NCBI RefSeq assembly: GCF_003432485.1
Contig: NZ_QVNQ01000004.1
Location: forward strand, 434,001 to 498,000
Length of the DNA: 64,000 bases
From: Actinomadura spongiicola
Lineage (GTDB): Bacteria; Actinomycetota; Actinomycetes; Streptosporangiales; Streptosporangiaceae
Reading direction: 5' to 3'
Shown piece after piece: positions 16,390 to 25,691 of this stretch; position 1 is the stretch's first letter, and each line of letters opens with the position of its first letter. A program made the translations under genes and the position numbers. The notes under the pieces are model-generated. The model did not search any database, was not told the DNA's origin, and saw only the letters and a list, made by a program, of their open reading frames with translations.

Positions 16390-18456
16390 ATGCCCGCCAA
16401 GAAGATGCTGTTGGTGCCCGCGGCGGCGATGGCGCTGGTCGTGGGACTCGCGGCCCTCCCGGCCGTCGCGCAGCCGACGCCCCCGATCCCGAAACCGACC
16501 GCCAACCCGTGGCAGATGCGGCACTGGCCGCAGACGCAGCCGTGGCAGGAGGCCCAGGCGTCCCCCCGCCGCTTCGCGCCGGGTGAGCCGAAGCCCATCG
16601 ACCCGCAGAACTACGAGCTCCCCGACACGATGACGTGGGACGACTACAAGCAGATCCCGGGCACGACCTGGGCGGACCCGGCCCGGAAGGGGTCGGTGCG
16701 GAACTTCAACGGCGCGGTCGTGCTCGTCGACTACTCCAACCAGCCGTTCGCCGTGACCCAGCCGAAGAACTCCACGATCTTCGGCAACCCCGTGCAGGTC
16801 GGGGACGTGCCACGCGCCCAGGTCGCGAAGTTCTACCAGGACTTCCTCAACAAGCCGCAGGCCCTCAACCACGGCCACACCCTCCACGAGTACTGGATGG
16901 AGGACTCGGGCGGCCGGTACGGCGTGAACCTCACCGCGTTCGGCGCGTACAAGATGCCCGCCAAGGACCACGAGTACGGCGTGGACGGCATGCAGGGCGG
17001 GACGGGCTGTCCCGCGGGCGACACGTGCAACCGTGACCTGCGCAAGGACGCCCGGGCGGCGTGGATCGCCGACGTCGGCTCGGAGACGGCGAACAAGTTC
17101 GACTTCGTCTTCTACCTCAGCGCCGGGCAGGACGAGTCGTCCACCTGGCAGGAGTTCGGCGAGATGAAGTTCGGCACGAAGGAGAAGGTGCCGAGGGAGT
17201 GGGGGCCCGGCGACTCCGGGCTGACCAACTGGGTGCGGACCCGGTACGTCCCCTGGACGTCCTGGCAGGCCGGTTCCACGATCTGGCCGAACGCCGTCCC
17301 CGGCGAGTCGTCCACCCAGGCCGAGAGTTCCGGCATGTCGGTGTTCGCCCATGAGTTCAGCCACATCCTCGGCATCGGCGACAACTACAACAACCCGTAC
17401 GGCGACCCGCCGCGCCGCGCCTTCAGCGGGCCGTGGGAGATGCTGAGCCGCGGCACCTTCAACGGGCCCGGCGGCCCGCACAGCCGCTGGACGATCCCGG
17501 CGACCGGCGGCGCGTCCATGGGCGCCCAGCACATGCTGCGCAACAAGCTGAAGCTGAACATCGTCGACCCGAACCACGTGCTCCAGCTCACCCGCGACGG
17601 GCTCGCCTCGTCCGGTATGGCGGTCGCGAAGGTGACGGCCCGCGCCGTCCAGCCCGGACAGGGCGGCCTCGCGGGCATCAACCTCAAGCTCGGCTCCGGC
17701 GGCGACAAGAGCCCCAGGTGCGACGCCCGCACCGACCCGCTGTGCGACGGTGGCGGCTACAACAACTACACCCTCGAAGTCGTCGACCGGATGGGCACCG
17801 ACTCCTTCACCCCGGACTCCGGCGTCCTGCTCGCCAAGACCAAGGACCAGGACGACGCCCCGTTCATCTGGGTCAAGGACGCCAACCCGCAGGACATCGA
17901 CAAGGTCGACTTCGTCCTGCCGGACGGCACCCCGGTGAAGATGACGATCGGCGACTACCGCCAACTGTCGGACTCCCTCTACCACGCGGGAACCGGCTCG
18001 GGCAGCGAGTACGAGTACGTCGACCAGGCCAACCGGCTGCACTTCTACGTCCTCGACGTCCAGCGTGACGCGAAGGGCATCCTGTCCTACACGGTCGGCG
18101 TCCGGTCGCTGGACGGCGCCGGGTCGCAGCAGCGCGGCGTGCGGCTCGACGACGGCAAGGCCGAGCCGACCCCCGCGGGTTGGAAGAAGTGCACGCTGAC
18201 GCTCCAGAACACGGGCAAGGGCGGCACCGGCCACTACGGCTCCGACGTGTTCCGGCTCAAGGCCACCGTGCCGGGCGGCGGCTGGAAGACCTGGCTGCCG
18301 AACGAACTGGCCACCGCCCAGGCGGGGGCCGGAACCAAGGTCGAGGTGTGGGTGAAGCCCGAGCCGGGCGCCAACCGCCTCGCGACCCTCCAACTGACGG
18401 GCACCTCGGAGAGCGACCGGTCGAAGTCCGACACCGGTTCGTGCGAGTTGCGCTGA
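16390..18456 (+). CDS. secreted M6 family metalloprotease (immune inhibitor A-like)
   Basis: This 688-aa protein has a Sec signal peptide (residues 1-29, ending AVAQ). The zinc motif HEFSH (His321, Glu322, His325) is followed by GIGDNYNNP, matching peptidase family M6 catalytic domains. The C-terminal 200 residues form a beta-rich domain that may bind substrate or carbohydrate. It probably degrades extracellular protein. A site resembling AGGTAGGGGAGAC precedes the ATG. A strong terminator follows at 18468. Confidence 0.9.
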   Translation: MPAKKMLLVPAAAMALVVGLAALPAVAQPTPPIPKPTANPWQMRHWPQTQPWQEAQASPRRFAPGEPKPIDPQNYELPDTMTWDDYKQIPGTTWADPARKGSVRNFNGAVVLVDYSNQPFAVTQPKNSTIFGNPVQVGDVPRAQVAKFYQDFLNKPQALNHGHTLHEYWMEDSGGRYGVNLTAFGAYKMPAKDHEYGVDGMQGGTGCPAGDTCNRDLRKDARAAWIADVGSETANKFDFVFYLSAGQDESSTWQEFGEMKFGTKEKVPREWGPGDSGLTNWVRTRYVPWTSWQAGSTIWPNAVPGESSTQAESSGMSVFAHEFSHILGIGDNYNNPYGDPPRRAFSGPWEMLSRGTFNGPGGPHSRWTIPATGGASMGAQHMLRNKLKLNIVDPNHVLQLTRDGLASSGMAVAKVTARAVQPGQGGLAGINLKLGSGGDKSPRCDARTDPLCDGGGYNNYTLEVVDRMGTDSFTPDSGVLLAKTKDQDDAPFIWVKDANPQDIDKVDFVLPDGTPVKMTIGDYRQLSDSLYHAGTGSGSEYEYVDQANRLHFYVLDVQRDAKGILSYTVGVRSLDGAGSQQRGVRLDDGKAEPTPAGWKKCTLTLQNTGKGGTGHYGSDVFRLKATVPGGGWKTWLPNELATAQAGAGTKVEVWVKPEPGANRLATLQLTGTSESDRSKSDTGSCELR

Positions 18457-18467
18457 TCCAGAGACTC

Positions 18468-18504
18468 ATGGGCGGGGCGGGCATCCCAGGGCCGCCCCGC
18501 CCAT
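18468..18504. terminator. terminator after the M6 protease gene
   Basis: ATGGGCGGGGCGG (18468-18480) pairs perfectly over 13 bp with CCGCCCCGCCCAT (18492-18504), with an 11-base loop, starting 12 bases after the protease stop codon. Confidence 0.75.
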
Positions 18505-18579
18505 GACCCGCGCACCGGAACGGCGGTTCCCCGTCGCGACCTCATGATCACCGAAAACTAAGTTGCCTTTTCCGAGGTC

Positions 18580-19833
18580 ATGTCGTTGCCGACGGCGACG
18601 GCCGGCCGGGTTACGTTGCCGAATGTGATCATCTCGCAGCGTACGGCGACGGGGGCTCGCCGCAGGGACGTCGCGGCGCTCGCGGTCGCCGTCCAGCTGG
18701 CAGTGCTCACTCCGGGCGTCGCCCACGCGACGCCCGCGCCCCCGCCGGCACCGACCCTCCGCCACTTCGACCTGCACCGCGGCCCCGATCGGAGCGTGCC
18801 GCTGCGCGCCCTCGACGGCAGGCTCCTCCGGATCGGCGTCGACGCGCTGCTCGGCTCGTCCGGGCAACGGAGGCTCGGTCGCGGCTGCGGCGAAGCGGCC
18901 GCCGTGCCCCCGGGCGCACGCGTGCTCTGCTTCGACAAGGCCGACTCCGAGACCAGGACCTGGCTGCCGCAGGGCGTCACGAGCGTCTCGGACGCGACTG
19001 CGGGCGAACGGCTGACCGGTGGCGGCCGACCCCTCCTGGTGTCCTGGCACGACAGCGGCCGCATCAAGGTGACGTTCGTCGACCCCGACCGGGGCACGTA
19101 CCGGCATGTCCTGCTCGTCCACCCGACGATGAGGCGCGGACGGCCGACCTACTCCGACATCGACATCCACGCCGGGGGCATCGCCTGGTACGGCGACAAG
19201 CTGTACGTGGCCGACACCCACGACGGCATCCGCGAGTTCGACATGCGGCAGATCTACGACCTGGACAGAAGCAAGGCGGGTTCGACCGGCCATCCCGACC
19301 GGGTCGGTCTCCACGGCGACAAGTACTACGGCCACGGCCACCGCTTCGTCATGCCGCAGACGGGCGGCTGGAACTTCACCCGCGGCTGGCCGGGCCCCAG
19401 ATGCGAGGGCTCCGGCCCGCTGCGCATGTCCTGGCTCGGCGTCGACCGCACCGTTCTGCGTCACACGCTCATCGCGGGTGAGTGGTGCCTTCCGAAGGAT
19501 GCGCGCGGACGCGTCGTCACCTGGCCGCTCGGGGCGCTGTCGGGGCCCGGTGTCGTCCACGCCGACTGGTCCGACACCCTCCCCGGCGACAGAGTTCAGG
19601 GCGGTCTCAGGACGCGCGGCCATTGGTGGTTCACCCAGGGCCACGGCACCAAGCGCGGCAGGCTCCTCAGCACCATCCGCGACCGGCGCGACTGGGGCCG
19701 CGTCACCCACCGCACCATCTCCCACGGCCCCGAGGACCTGTCCTGCCAACGCGGCCAACACCTCATCTGGACGGCCGCCGAATACGCCCGCAAACGCGCC
19801 ATATGGTCCTTCCACGACGACTCCTGCGCCTGA
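18580..19833 (+). CDS. secreted protein of unknown function, propeller-like
   Basis: This protein of up to 417 aa has an N-terminal Arg-Arg segment followed by a hydrophobic stretch and an Ala-X-Ala site (PGVAHA), a Sec or Tat-like signal. The mature part has repeated strand-turn units such as GIAWYGDKLYVADTHDGI and HRFVMPQTGGW, which suggest a beta-propeller. I do not recognise a named family with certainty. The start is uncertain: ATG 18580 has GAGG close by, while GTG 18625 would give a more normal signal peptide. It is convergent with the MFS gene, with only a 2-bp gap. Confidence 0.7.
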   Translation: MSLPTATAGRVTLPNVIISQRTATGARRRDVAALAVAVQLAVLTPGVAHATPAPPPAPTLRHFDLHRGPDRSVPLRALDGRLLRIGVDALLGSSGQRRLGRGCGEAAAVPPGARVLCFDKADSETRTWLPQGVTSVSDATAGERLTGGGRPLLVSWHDSGRIKVTFVDPDRGTYRHVLLVHPTMRRGRPTYSDIDIHAGGIAWYGDKLYVADTHDGIREFDMRQIYDLDRSKAGSTGHPDRVGLHGDKYYGHGHRFVMPQTGGWNFTRGWPGPRCEGSGPLRMSWLGVDRTVLRHTLIAGEWCLPKDARGRVVTWPLGALSGPGVVHADWSDTLPGDRVQGGLRTRGHWWFTQGHGTKRGRLLSTIRDRRDWGRVTHRTISHGPEDLSCQRGQHLIWTAAEYARKRAIWSFHDDSCA

Positions 19834-19835
19834 CG

Positions 19836-21020
19836 TCACGCGTTCACCTTCGTCCGGGGACGCTCGCGGGCGGTCGTTCGCGGACGACCCTGACCGAGGG
19901 CAACCGCGCCCAGGGCCAGCACGCCGAGGACCGCTCCGATCCAGGCCGTGGACGCGAGACCCGCCCCCGCGTCGATGGCGAGACCGCCGAGCCACGGGCC
20001 CACGGTGATCCCGATGTTGAACGCGACGACGTTCCCCGCCGCGACGAGCGTCGCCGAACCGTCCACCATTCCGAACGCCCGCGAGTTGAGCGTCGGGTTC
20101 GTCCCGAACCCGACGAGACCCAGGAGGAACACCAGCGCCACCGTGGGCGCGGCCCACGCGGCGGTCAGCGCCAGCGCCGCCGACACCACGACGAGCCCCG
20201 CGAACCCGACGTACAGGGTCGGGACGGCGTGCGCGTCGGCCGTCCGCCCGCCGACGACGATGCCGAGGAGCGCCCCCACCCCGTAGAGGACGAGCACGGC
20301 GGGCACCCATGACTCCGCGACGCCGGTCGTCTCCGTCAGCAGCGCGCCCAGGTAGCTGAAGATCACCAGTAGGCCGCTCGTGGACAGCGCCGTCGTCCCG
20401 TACAGCAGCCACAGCCGGGGGAGCGCCACCGCGCGCAACTCGTCCCGCGTCCGGGGAACGTCCTCGGACGACCGGCGCCCGGCGGGGACGGTCGCGGCCA
20501 CTCCCACCATGGCGACCACCGACATCGCCGCGACCGCCCAGAACGCCGCCCGCCAGCCGAGATGCTGCCCGACGACCGTCCCGGCCGGGAGTCCCACGAT
20601 CGCGGCGACCGTGAGCCCGCCGACGAGGGTCCCCATCGCCTTCCCGCGCGCCGTGGGCGGGACCAGGCTCACCGCCGTCGCCGCGGCCACCGCCCAGAAA
20701 CCCGCGTAGACGAACGCGCCCACGACCCGCGTCCCGAACAGCACCCAGTAGTCAGGGGTCACCGCGCCGATCACATGGGTCGCGGTGAACACGGCGAGGA
20801 ACGCCAGGAGGGCCCGCCGGTGCGCCCAGCGCAGCGTGAGGACGGCGAGCACCGGCGCCCCCACGAGCATCCCGATCGCGAACGCCGAGATCAACAGGCC
20901 CACGTCCGGGACGGACACGCCCAGGTCGTCCGCCATGCCGGGCAGCAGCCCCGCCAGCATCAGCTCTGATGTCCCCTGCGCGAAGATCGCCAACCCGAGC
21001 ACATAGACGGCACGTGGCAT
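19836..21020 (-). CDS. MFS transporter (AraJ/arabinose-efflux-like, DHA1)
   Basis: This 394-aa protein has 12 predicted transmembrane helices. It has a DHA1-type start (LGLAIFAQGTSELMLAGLLP) and motif A-like LRWAHRRALL after helix 2. It belongs to the efflux group often annotated AraJ/PbuE/CmlA. The ATG at 21020 follows GAGAGG at 8 bases; an upstream frame to 21065 has no such site. It lies directly downstream of a TetR gene on the same strand and is probably controlled by it. Confidence 0.88.
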   Translation of the reverse strand: MPRAVYVLGLAIFAQGTSELMLAGLLPGMADDLGVSVPDVGLLISAFAIGMLVGAPVLAVLTLRWAHRRALLAFLAVFTATHVIGAVTPDYWVLFGTRVVGAFVYAGFWAVAAATAVSLVPPTARGKAMGTLVGGLTVAAIVGLPAGTVVGQHLGWRAAFWAVAAMSVVAMVGVAATVPAGRRSSEDVPRTRDELRAVALPRLWLLYGTTALSTSGLLVIFSYLGALLTETTGVAESWVPAVLVLYGVGALLGIVVGGRTADAHAVPTLYVGFAGLVVVSAALALTAAWAAPTVALVFLLGLVGFGTNPTLNSRAFGMVDGSATLVAAGNVVAFNIGITVGPWLGGLAIDAGAGLASTAWIGAVLGVLALGAVALGQGRPRTTARERPRTKVNA

Positions 21021-21039
21021 CGATGTCGCCTCTCTTTTA

Positions 21040-21055
21040 GATCGATCAGTACAAA
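21040..21055. promoter_or_regulatory. possible TetR operator between tetR and MFS genes
   Basis: The sequence GATCGATC with flanking AGTACAAA on one side lies in the 75-bp gap, about 25 bases before the MFS start. A related GTACGATCCA lies upstream of the tetR gene at about 21697-21706. Two related AT-rich sites at both starts would suit TetR control of both genes. The match is short and the call is weak. Confidence 0.3.
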
Positions 21056-21095
21056 AACAGGTCATGGGGAAGGAAGGGCAGGCCCGTGATGTGTC

Positions 21096-21671
21096 TCAGA
21101 TGGCGTCCATGGCGGTGTCGGCGATCGCGGCCAGGGTCCGCTCGTCGGCGCCGCCGCGCGCCGCGACCCGCATCCCGCTGACCGTCGTGACGACGAAGTG
21201 CGCGAGCGTCCGCGCGTCCTTGCCCGCGTCGATCTCCCCGGCCCGCATCCCTTCCTCGATGGCGGCCGTCAGCGCGGCCAGCCGCCGCCGCAGATCCCGC
21301 TCCAGCCGCTCGGCCGTCGCCTCGTCACGCGGCGCCATCTCCACCATCGTGTTGACGACCAGGCATCCGGCCGGATCGTCGGCGTCGGGACGGACGGCCC
21401 ACTCCAGGATCGTCCGCAGCCTCTCCCGCACCGGCCGGGTGCCGTCTTCCAGGACCTCGATGATGTTGGCCGTCCTGCTGTCCATGTAGCGGGTCAGTGC
21501 CTTCTCGAACAGGTCGTGCTTGCTCCGGAACGTGTTGTAGATGCTGCTGCGCCCGAGCCCCGTCACCTCGCACAAGGTCTGTGTCGAGGTCGCCTCGTAG
21601 CCGTCCGCCCAGAACGCGCGCATGGCGGCCTCCACCGCCCGCCCCTCCTCGAACTTCCTCGGCCGCGCCAT
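21096..21671 (-). CDS. TetR family transcriptional regulator
   Basis: This 191-aa protein has the N-terminal HTH MARPRKFEEGRAVEAAMRAF..GLGRSSIYNTFRSKHDLF (residues about 1-50) and a TetR_C_16/YdhM-like C-terminal domain with WAVRPDADDPAGCLVVN. The start MARPRKF is the usual one for this group; the open frame upstream has no coding character. It is followed by the MFS transporter gene 75 bp downstream and is its likely repressor. Confidence 0.88.
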   Translation of the reverse strand: MARPRKFEEGRAVEAAMRAFWADGYEATSTQTLCEVTGLGRSSIYNTFRSKHDLFEKALTRYMDSRTANIIEVLEDGTRPVRERLRTILEWAVRPDADDPAGCLVVNTMVEMAPRDEATAERLERDLRRRLAALTAAIEEGMRAGEIDAGKDARTLAHFVVTTVSGMRVAARGGADERTLAAIADTAMDAI

Positions 21672-21715
21672 GCGCCCACCGTACACGTTATGGACAGTAC
21701 GATCCAATACGATGT

Positions 21716-24700
21716 TCACGCCCTCGGCGCCGTGTGCGCGACCTGAATGACCCGCCGCCGCCCTCCCCGGACCAGAACGCCCCGGCCGATTCGCGCGGGC
21801 GAAGGAGCAGGCGCAGTCTGGTACAGCCGTGTCTCCTCGCCCACGCTGGATCCCAGCAGCACCGCCGGAGCTCCGCCCTCGTGCAGTACGGTGACCAGCG
21901 GATCCATGCGCTGATCGGGGAAGCTGAGAAGCCCCGCCAAAACCAGGTGCACCCGCGTGCCCGTCAGGTTGCGGGCCACGGCCTGCAGGAAGAACGACAG
22001 CGTCTCCAACTCGACGTCGCGGTCGATTACGAACAAATACATATCGGTGGGGGGCGGGTCGTTTGCGGACGGCGTGCTCCCAAGCACCTCGATGAACTCC
22101 GAAGGCGACTCCGTATAGAAGACCTGGGGCCCTACCGGCTCGGTGAGACCGAACTCTTCGGCGAGATTCAGAAGGATCTCGAAAGAGTCGAGGACGTAGA
22201 CCGCACGGTCGGATCTCGCTGCGATCGCGTCGATCAGAAGCCGCAGCAGGTTCGCGCGACCAGATCTGTTCGGCCCCGCGACCAGAAGATGCGGATCCGC
22301 GTCGAAATCCACGAACACCGGCTCCAGTGTGTCGACGTCCACTCCGATCGGTATGCGTCCGCCCCTGACGGCGGGCAGTTCGTCGACATGCACGCCGAGA
22401 AGCGACGGAGGCTGTCCGCGAAAGCCGACCGTCCGAGTCCGGGCGACGAAGTCGTCGACGATCATTCTTGGCGGCTCGGGCGCGACATGGAAGCGGCGTG
22501 GGGCGCCGCCGCCTGCCAGCAGGTAGGCCGTTCGCTCGTCGGGGAACGGCAGGGCCGCCTGTCCGAGGACGCGTCGCAGTTCGGCGGGAGGGATGCGGCT
22601 CGCCGCGATGCGCCAGCCGAGCAGCGGCAGGAAGCGGTTCCACATCGTGGTGTCCTCGACGGTCGTCGAGCTGAGGAGGAGCTGGACGCCGAGTGGCCTT
22701 CCTCGCTGGGCGAGTGTGAGGAGCGCTTCACCGACCTCTCGTCGGCTGGAGGGGAAGGTGAGCGAAAGGTCGGCCACCAGAAGGAGGCGTGGCCGTGTCT
22801 CCGAACTCAAGCGGGTGGTGTCGCCCACTCTTGAGAGGTAGTCCATGAAGTGCCGGAGTTTGGCTGGATGTCCGAGCAGCTCATCTTCGGAGTACCGGAC
22901 GTGCGGCAGATCGAGGGGTTCGCCGAGCGGATGTTCTCCCAGGCCCGCGAAGGCGAAGGTGAGGCCCGCCGGGGAATGGCCCGCGGCGAGCGCGAGGACG
23001 ATGGCCCGCACGACACGTTGCCGAGCCTCGGTCTCGCCCGCGATCAGGCCATGGGGAATGCCCGACGACAGGTTGAGCGGGTAAAGGGAGACGCCGATCC
23101 CGTCCGGGTCCTGGCCGATTGCGGGGTTACGGGGCGTGAAAGGCTCCAGCGCCCACGTCGCCTCGAAGCTCCGGCGGGGATCGACGCCGTTCATCCCGAG
23201 CACGTCCACGTTCGCAGCCGGCGGCTGCTCCGGCGAGGCGGAACGAGGAGCACGGGTGAGATGGGCGCGGGTTTCGGGGGTGACGAGGGCGAAATGGTCG
23301 GTGTCGGCGGTGAGGGTGACAGGGCCGCCGTCGGTGGAAATGAGGGCGCGGAACAGGTCGGTGGACGTTCCCGCGCGGCGTTCGACCTCGGCGGACACGG
23401 CTTCGAGGACTCGGCGGGTGTGCAGGGCCTCGGGGCGCGGGAGGGTGTCCAGGAGGGCTTCGCGGGCGCCCGGGACGAACTCGTACCGGACGCCGCCGAC
23501 GGGGCGCAGAAGTCCGCTCAGGAGGACCTCGGCGAGCTGGCCGGGGCCCGAGCCGCCGAGGACGCGATGCTGGATGAGACGCATCACCGGCAGGGACGGG
23601 ACGGAGACGGCGACGTGGGCCGCGAGTTCGGCGGCCTCCGGGGAGGCCGTGGTGAGGAAACGGCGGACGCGTTCGGCGATCGGCAGTTCGCGTTCGCGGC
23701 GCAGCGGAGCGGCCCCGGACGGACGGGACGGGAACGACGCGACGGCGGCGGGCTGCGGGCCGGAGCCGGAGATGAGCCGGGCCCACGCGCCGAACCAGCG
23801 GGGCGCGACCTCCAGGACGGGCACGGGGACGCCGGTCCCGGACGGGCCGTCGTACGGGGCGAAGCGAAGGTCGGTGTTCGGCGCGGCCGGGCGCGGGAGC
23901 GTGGCGAGGCCGGGGACGGCGGGCGCGGCGGTGCGTCGCCAGAGACGTTCGGCGAGGGGCTGGAGGATCGCGGTCGGCCCGGTCCGCGCCCAGCGGCGGA
24001 CGGCGCGGGCGGCGCGTCCGTCCCACCAGTGCGGGCCCGAGCAGTCGGACAGGACGAGGACGGCGTGGCGCCCGGAGCCGCCGAGGAGCGTCGCGGGGTC
24101 CCGGGGCGGGGAGCCGGGGGCCGAGGTGATGCGGCCCGTGGTGTCGAGGTGGCTGAGGTGAACGTCCTGGAAGGCGCCCTGGCGGAGCAGGACCTCGGTC
24201 AGTTCGCGGGCGAGGGGACGCCAGAGCCGCATCGTCGGGCCGGTGTCGACGACGAGACTCAAGGTCAGCCAGCGTTCGGGCGACGGGACGAGGACGGGCG
24301 TCCACAGGCGGGTGTCGGCGACGCGGGCGGCGGTCGCGTCCTCGTCCAGCTCGAAACGGTGCCTGGACGGGACGCGCCGCTTGAGCGGACGCAGCGCCCG
24401 TTGCACGCCGAGCGGGTTCGCCAGCATCGGCGCGGTCGGCACGAGCACCTCGGTGGCCTCACCGGCGGGTTCGGCGCCGGCCGCGGGACGCGGATGAAGC
24501 GGGGCGAGCGGCGTGGGCGGGGGCGCGAGACCCGGCGTGGCGGGAGCGCCGGGGGCGGCGGGCTCGACGGGCTCCTTGGAGACGTCCGGCACGACCGGTG
24601 GGGAGGAAGGCGCTTTCTCCTCCGGCGGGGAGATGTGACAGGCGAGCCACAGCATTTCGCTGAGTTCGCGGGCGTCCGGGGGCGGGCCGATGGCCGACAG

Positions 24701-24727
24701 GGCCTTCCGGAGGCGGTCAATCGTCAT
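21716..24727 (-). CDS. SAV_2336-type protein with vWA-like domain and two EccC-like pseudo-ATPase modules
   Basis: This 1003-aa protein is the large subunit of a predicted conflict system. Residues 1-35 resemble the SAV_2336 N-terminal domain. A Pro-rich linker follows. At about 155-300 there is a vWA-like fold with VVDTGPTM at Asp161 in place of a classical DxSxS metal site. At about 540-740 a segment aligns by eye with EccC ATPase domains (PHGLIAG, then LALAAGHSPAGLTFAF, LPHVRYSEDE, LGVQLLLSS), but its Walker A reads GETEARQR at residue 564. A second EccC-like module at about 795-1003 reads GPNRSGRANLL at residue 818. Neither has the GK(S/T). The gene overlaps the MoxR gene by 11 bp and is the last of the operon. 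Confidence 0.8.
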   Translation of the reverse strand: MTIDRLRKALSAIGPPPDARELSEMLWLACHISPPEEKAPSSPPVVPDVSKEPVEPAAPGAPATPGLAPPPTPLAPLHPRPAAGAEPAGEATEVLVPTAPMLANPLGVQRALRPLKRRVPSRHRFELDEDATAARVADTRLWTPVLVPSPERWLTLSLVVDTGPTMRLWRPLARELTEVLLRQGAFQDVHLSHLDTTGRITSAPGSPPRDPATLLGGSGRHAVLVLSDCSGPHWWDGRAARAVRRWARTGPTAILQPLAERLWRRTAAPAVPGLATLPRPAAPNTDLRFAPYDGPSGTGVPVPVLEVAPRWFGAWARLISGSGPQPAAVASFPSRPSGAAPLRRERELPIAERVRRFLTTASPEAAELAAHVAVSVPSLPVMRLIQHRVLGGSGPGQLAEVLLSGLLRPVGGVRYEFVPGAREALLDTLPRPEALHTRRVLEAVSAEVERRAGTSTDLFRALISTDGGPVTLTADTDHFALVTPETRAHLTRAPRSASPEQPPAANVDVLGMNGVDPRRSFEATWALEPFTPRNPAIGQDPDGIGVSLYPLNLSSGIPHGLIAGETEARQRVVRAIVLALAAGHSPAGLTFAFAGLGEHPLGEPLDLPHVRYSEDELLGHPAKLRHFMDYLSRVGDTTRLSSETRPRLLLVADLSLTFPSSRREVGEALLTLAQRGRPLGVQLLLSSTTVEDTTMWNRFLPLLGWRIAASRIPPAELRRVLGQAALPFPDERTAYLLAGGGAPRRFHVAPEPPRMIVDDFVARTRTVGFRGQPPSLLGVHVDELPAVRGGRIPIGVDVDTLEPVFVDFDADPHLLVAGPNRSGRANLLRLLIDAIAARSDRAVYVLDSFEILLNLAEEFGLTEPVGPQVFYTESPSEFIEVLGSTPSANDPPPTDMYLFVIDRDVELETLSFFLQAVARNLTGTRVHLVLAGLLSFPDQRMDPLVTVLHEGGAPAVLLGSSVGEETRLYQTAPAPSPARIGRGVLVRGGRRRVIQVAHTAPRA

Positions 24728-25691
24728 CGATGGGCTCCGACAGGTACGGCATGATGCGGTCGGCCAGGGCCCGGCGGTCCTCGGTGTCGGCGTGGCGGCA
24801 CAGGTAGACGGCGTTGAGGAGCTGGTCGGTCGCGAGTGTGCCGGACGAGGCGCGCTCGAAGAACCGGCGGACGAGATCGTCGCTCTGGTCGGCGAACGGC
24901 CCCAGATGCTCCCGGACGATCGCCGCGAGCTCCTCCTCGTCCGACGGCTGCCGCAACTCCACGGTGACGCAGCGCCGCAGGAACGCGGGCGGGAACTCGC
25001 GTTCGCCGTTGCTGGTCATCACCACCAGCGGGAACGCGTGGCAACGGACCGTCCCCGCGGTGACCGTGACGCGGGCGGCGCCGGGACCGTCGGCGGTCAT
25101 CACGTCGGCGGTCGGGTCGGCGCGCCGGGCCAGTTCCGGTATCTCGTACTCGCCCTTCTCGAAGATGGTGAGCAGGTCGTTGGGCAGGTCGATGTCGCTC
25201 TTGTCGATCTCGTCGACGAGCAGGACGCGCGGCCGCCCGTAGGGGAGCAGCGCGGTGCCCAGGGGGCCTAGCCGGATGTAGCGGCCGACGTCCTCGTCGG
25301 CGGGTGCCTGGTCGCGTCCCGCCGCGTACAGGCGGGTCAACGGGTCGTACTGGTACAGGCCGTCGCGCAGGGTCGTGCGGCTGGTGATGGGCCAGTGCAG
25401 GACGGGCCCAAGCCGGAGTTCGTGGGCCACCGCGTACGCGAGCGTCGATTTCCCGGTGCCGGGCGGCCCGGTCACCAGTAGGGGACGCCGCAGGTATAAC
25501 GCGGCGTTGACCTGCTGGACGGCGTCGTCCGAGGGCCGGTACGTCGTCGCCTGGTGCGCGTTGCCCGAGCCGCCGGAGGGGGACGGCAGGAGCGGCCCGC
25601 CGTGGAACGCGCGCCAGGGCGGCGGCGGGGGAAGCCGCGTGATGCCGTCATGCGGGTGACGGCTCCCTGTGTAGAGCAGCCAGTCGGGCAT
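24717..25691 (-). CDS. MoxR-type AAA+ ATPase
   Basis: This 324-aa AAA+ ATPase has Walker A GPPGTGKST with Lys81, Walker B LLVDEIDKSD, a sensor-1 region VVMTSNGEREFP and the arginine-finger region FLRRCVTVEL. MoxR proteins act as chaperone-like remodelers together with vWA-domain partners. The vWA-like protein encoded just downstream is the natural partner. The ATG directly follows the VMAP-C stop codon with no gap. It should be the only complete NTP-hydrolysing engine in this operon, since the downstream protein has lost its Walker A lysines. Confidence 0.88.
   Translation of the reverse strand: MPDWLLYTGSRHPHDGITRLPPPPPWRAFHGGPLLPSPSGGSGNAHQATTYRPSDDAVQQVNAALYLRRPLLVTGPPGTGKSTLAYAVAHELRLGPVLHWPITSRTTLRDGLYQYDPLTRLYAAGRDQAPADEDVGRYIRLGPLGTALLPYGRPRVLLVDEIDKSDIDLPNDLLTIFEKGEYEIPELARRADPTADVMTADGPGAARVTVTAGTVRCHAFPLVVMTSNGEREFPPAFLRRCVTVELRQPSDEEELAAIVREHLGPFADQSDDLVRRFFERASSGTLATDQLLNAVYLCRHADTEDRRALADRIMPYLSEPIDDD

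Noticed and set aside
16192..18393. A 733-codon open frame antisense to the M6 protease gene
   Set aside because: It mirrors the codon structure of the real gene in GC-rich DNA, has no recognisable domain and no ribosome site, while the sense frame has signal peptide and HEFSH motif.
22850..24754. A 634-codon frame antisense to the SAV_2336-type gene
   Set aside because: Arg/Gly/Glu-rich composition typical of shadow frames; no domain, and the sense strand fits operon structure.
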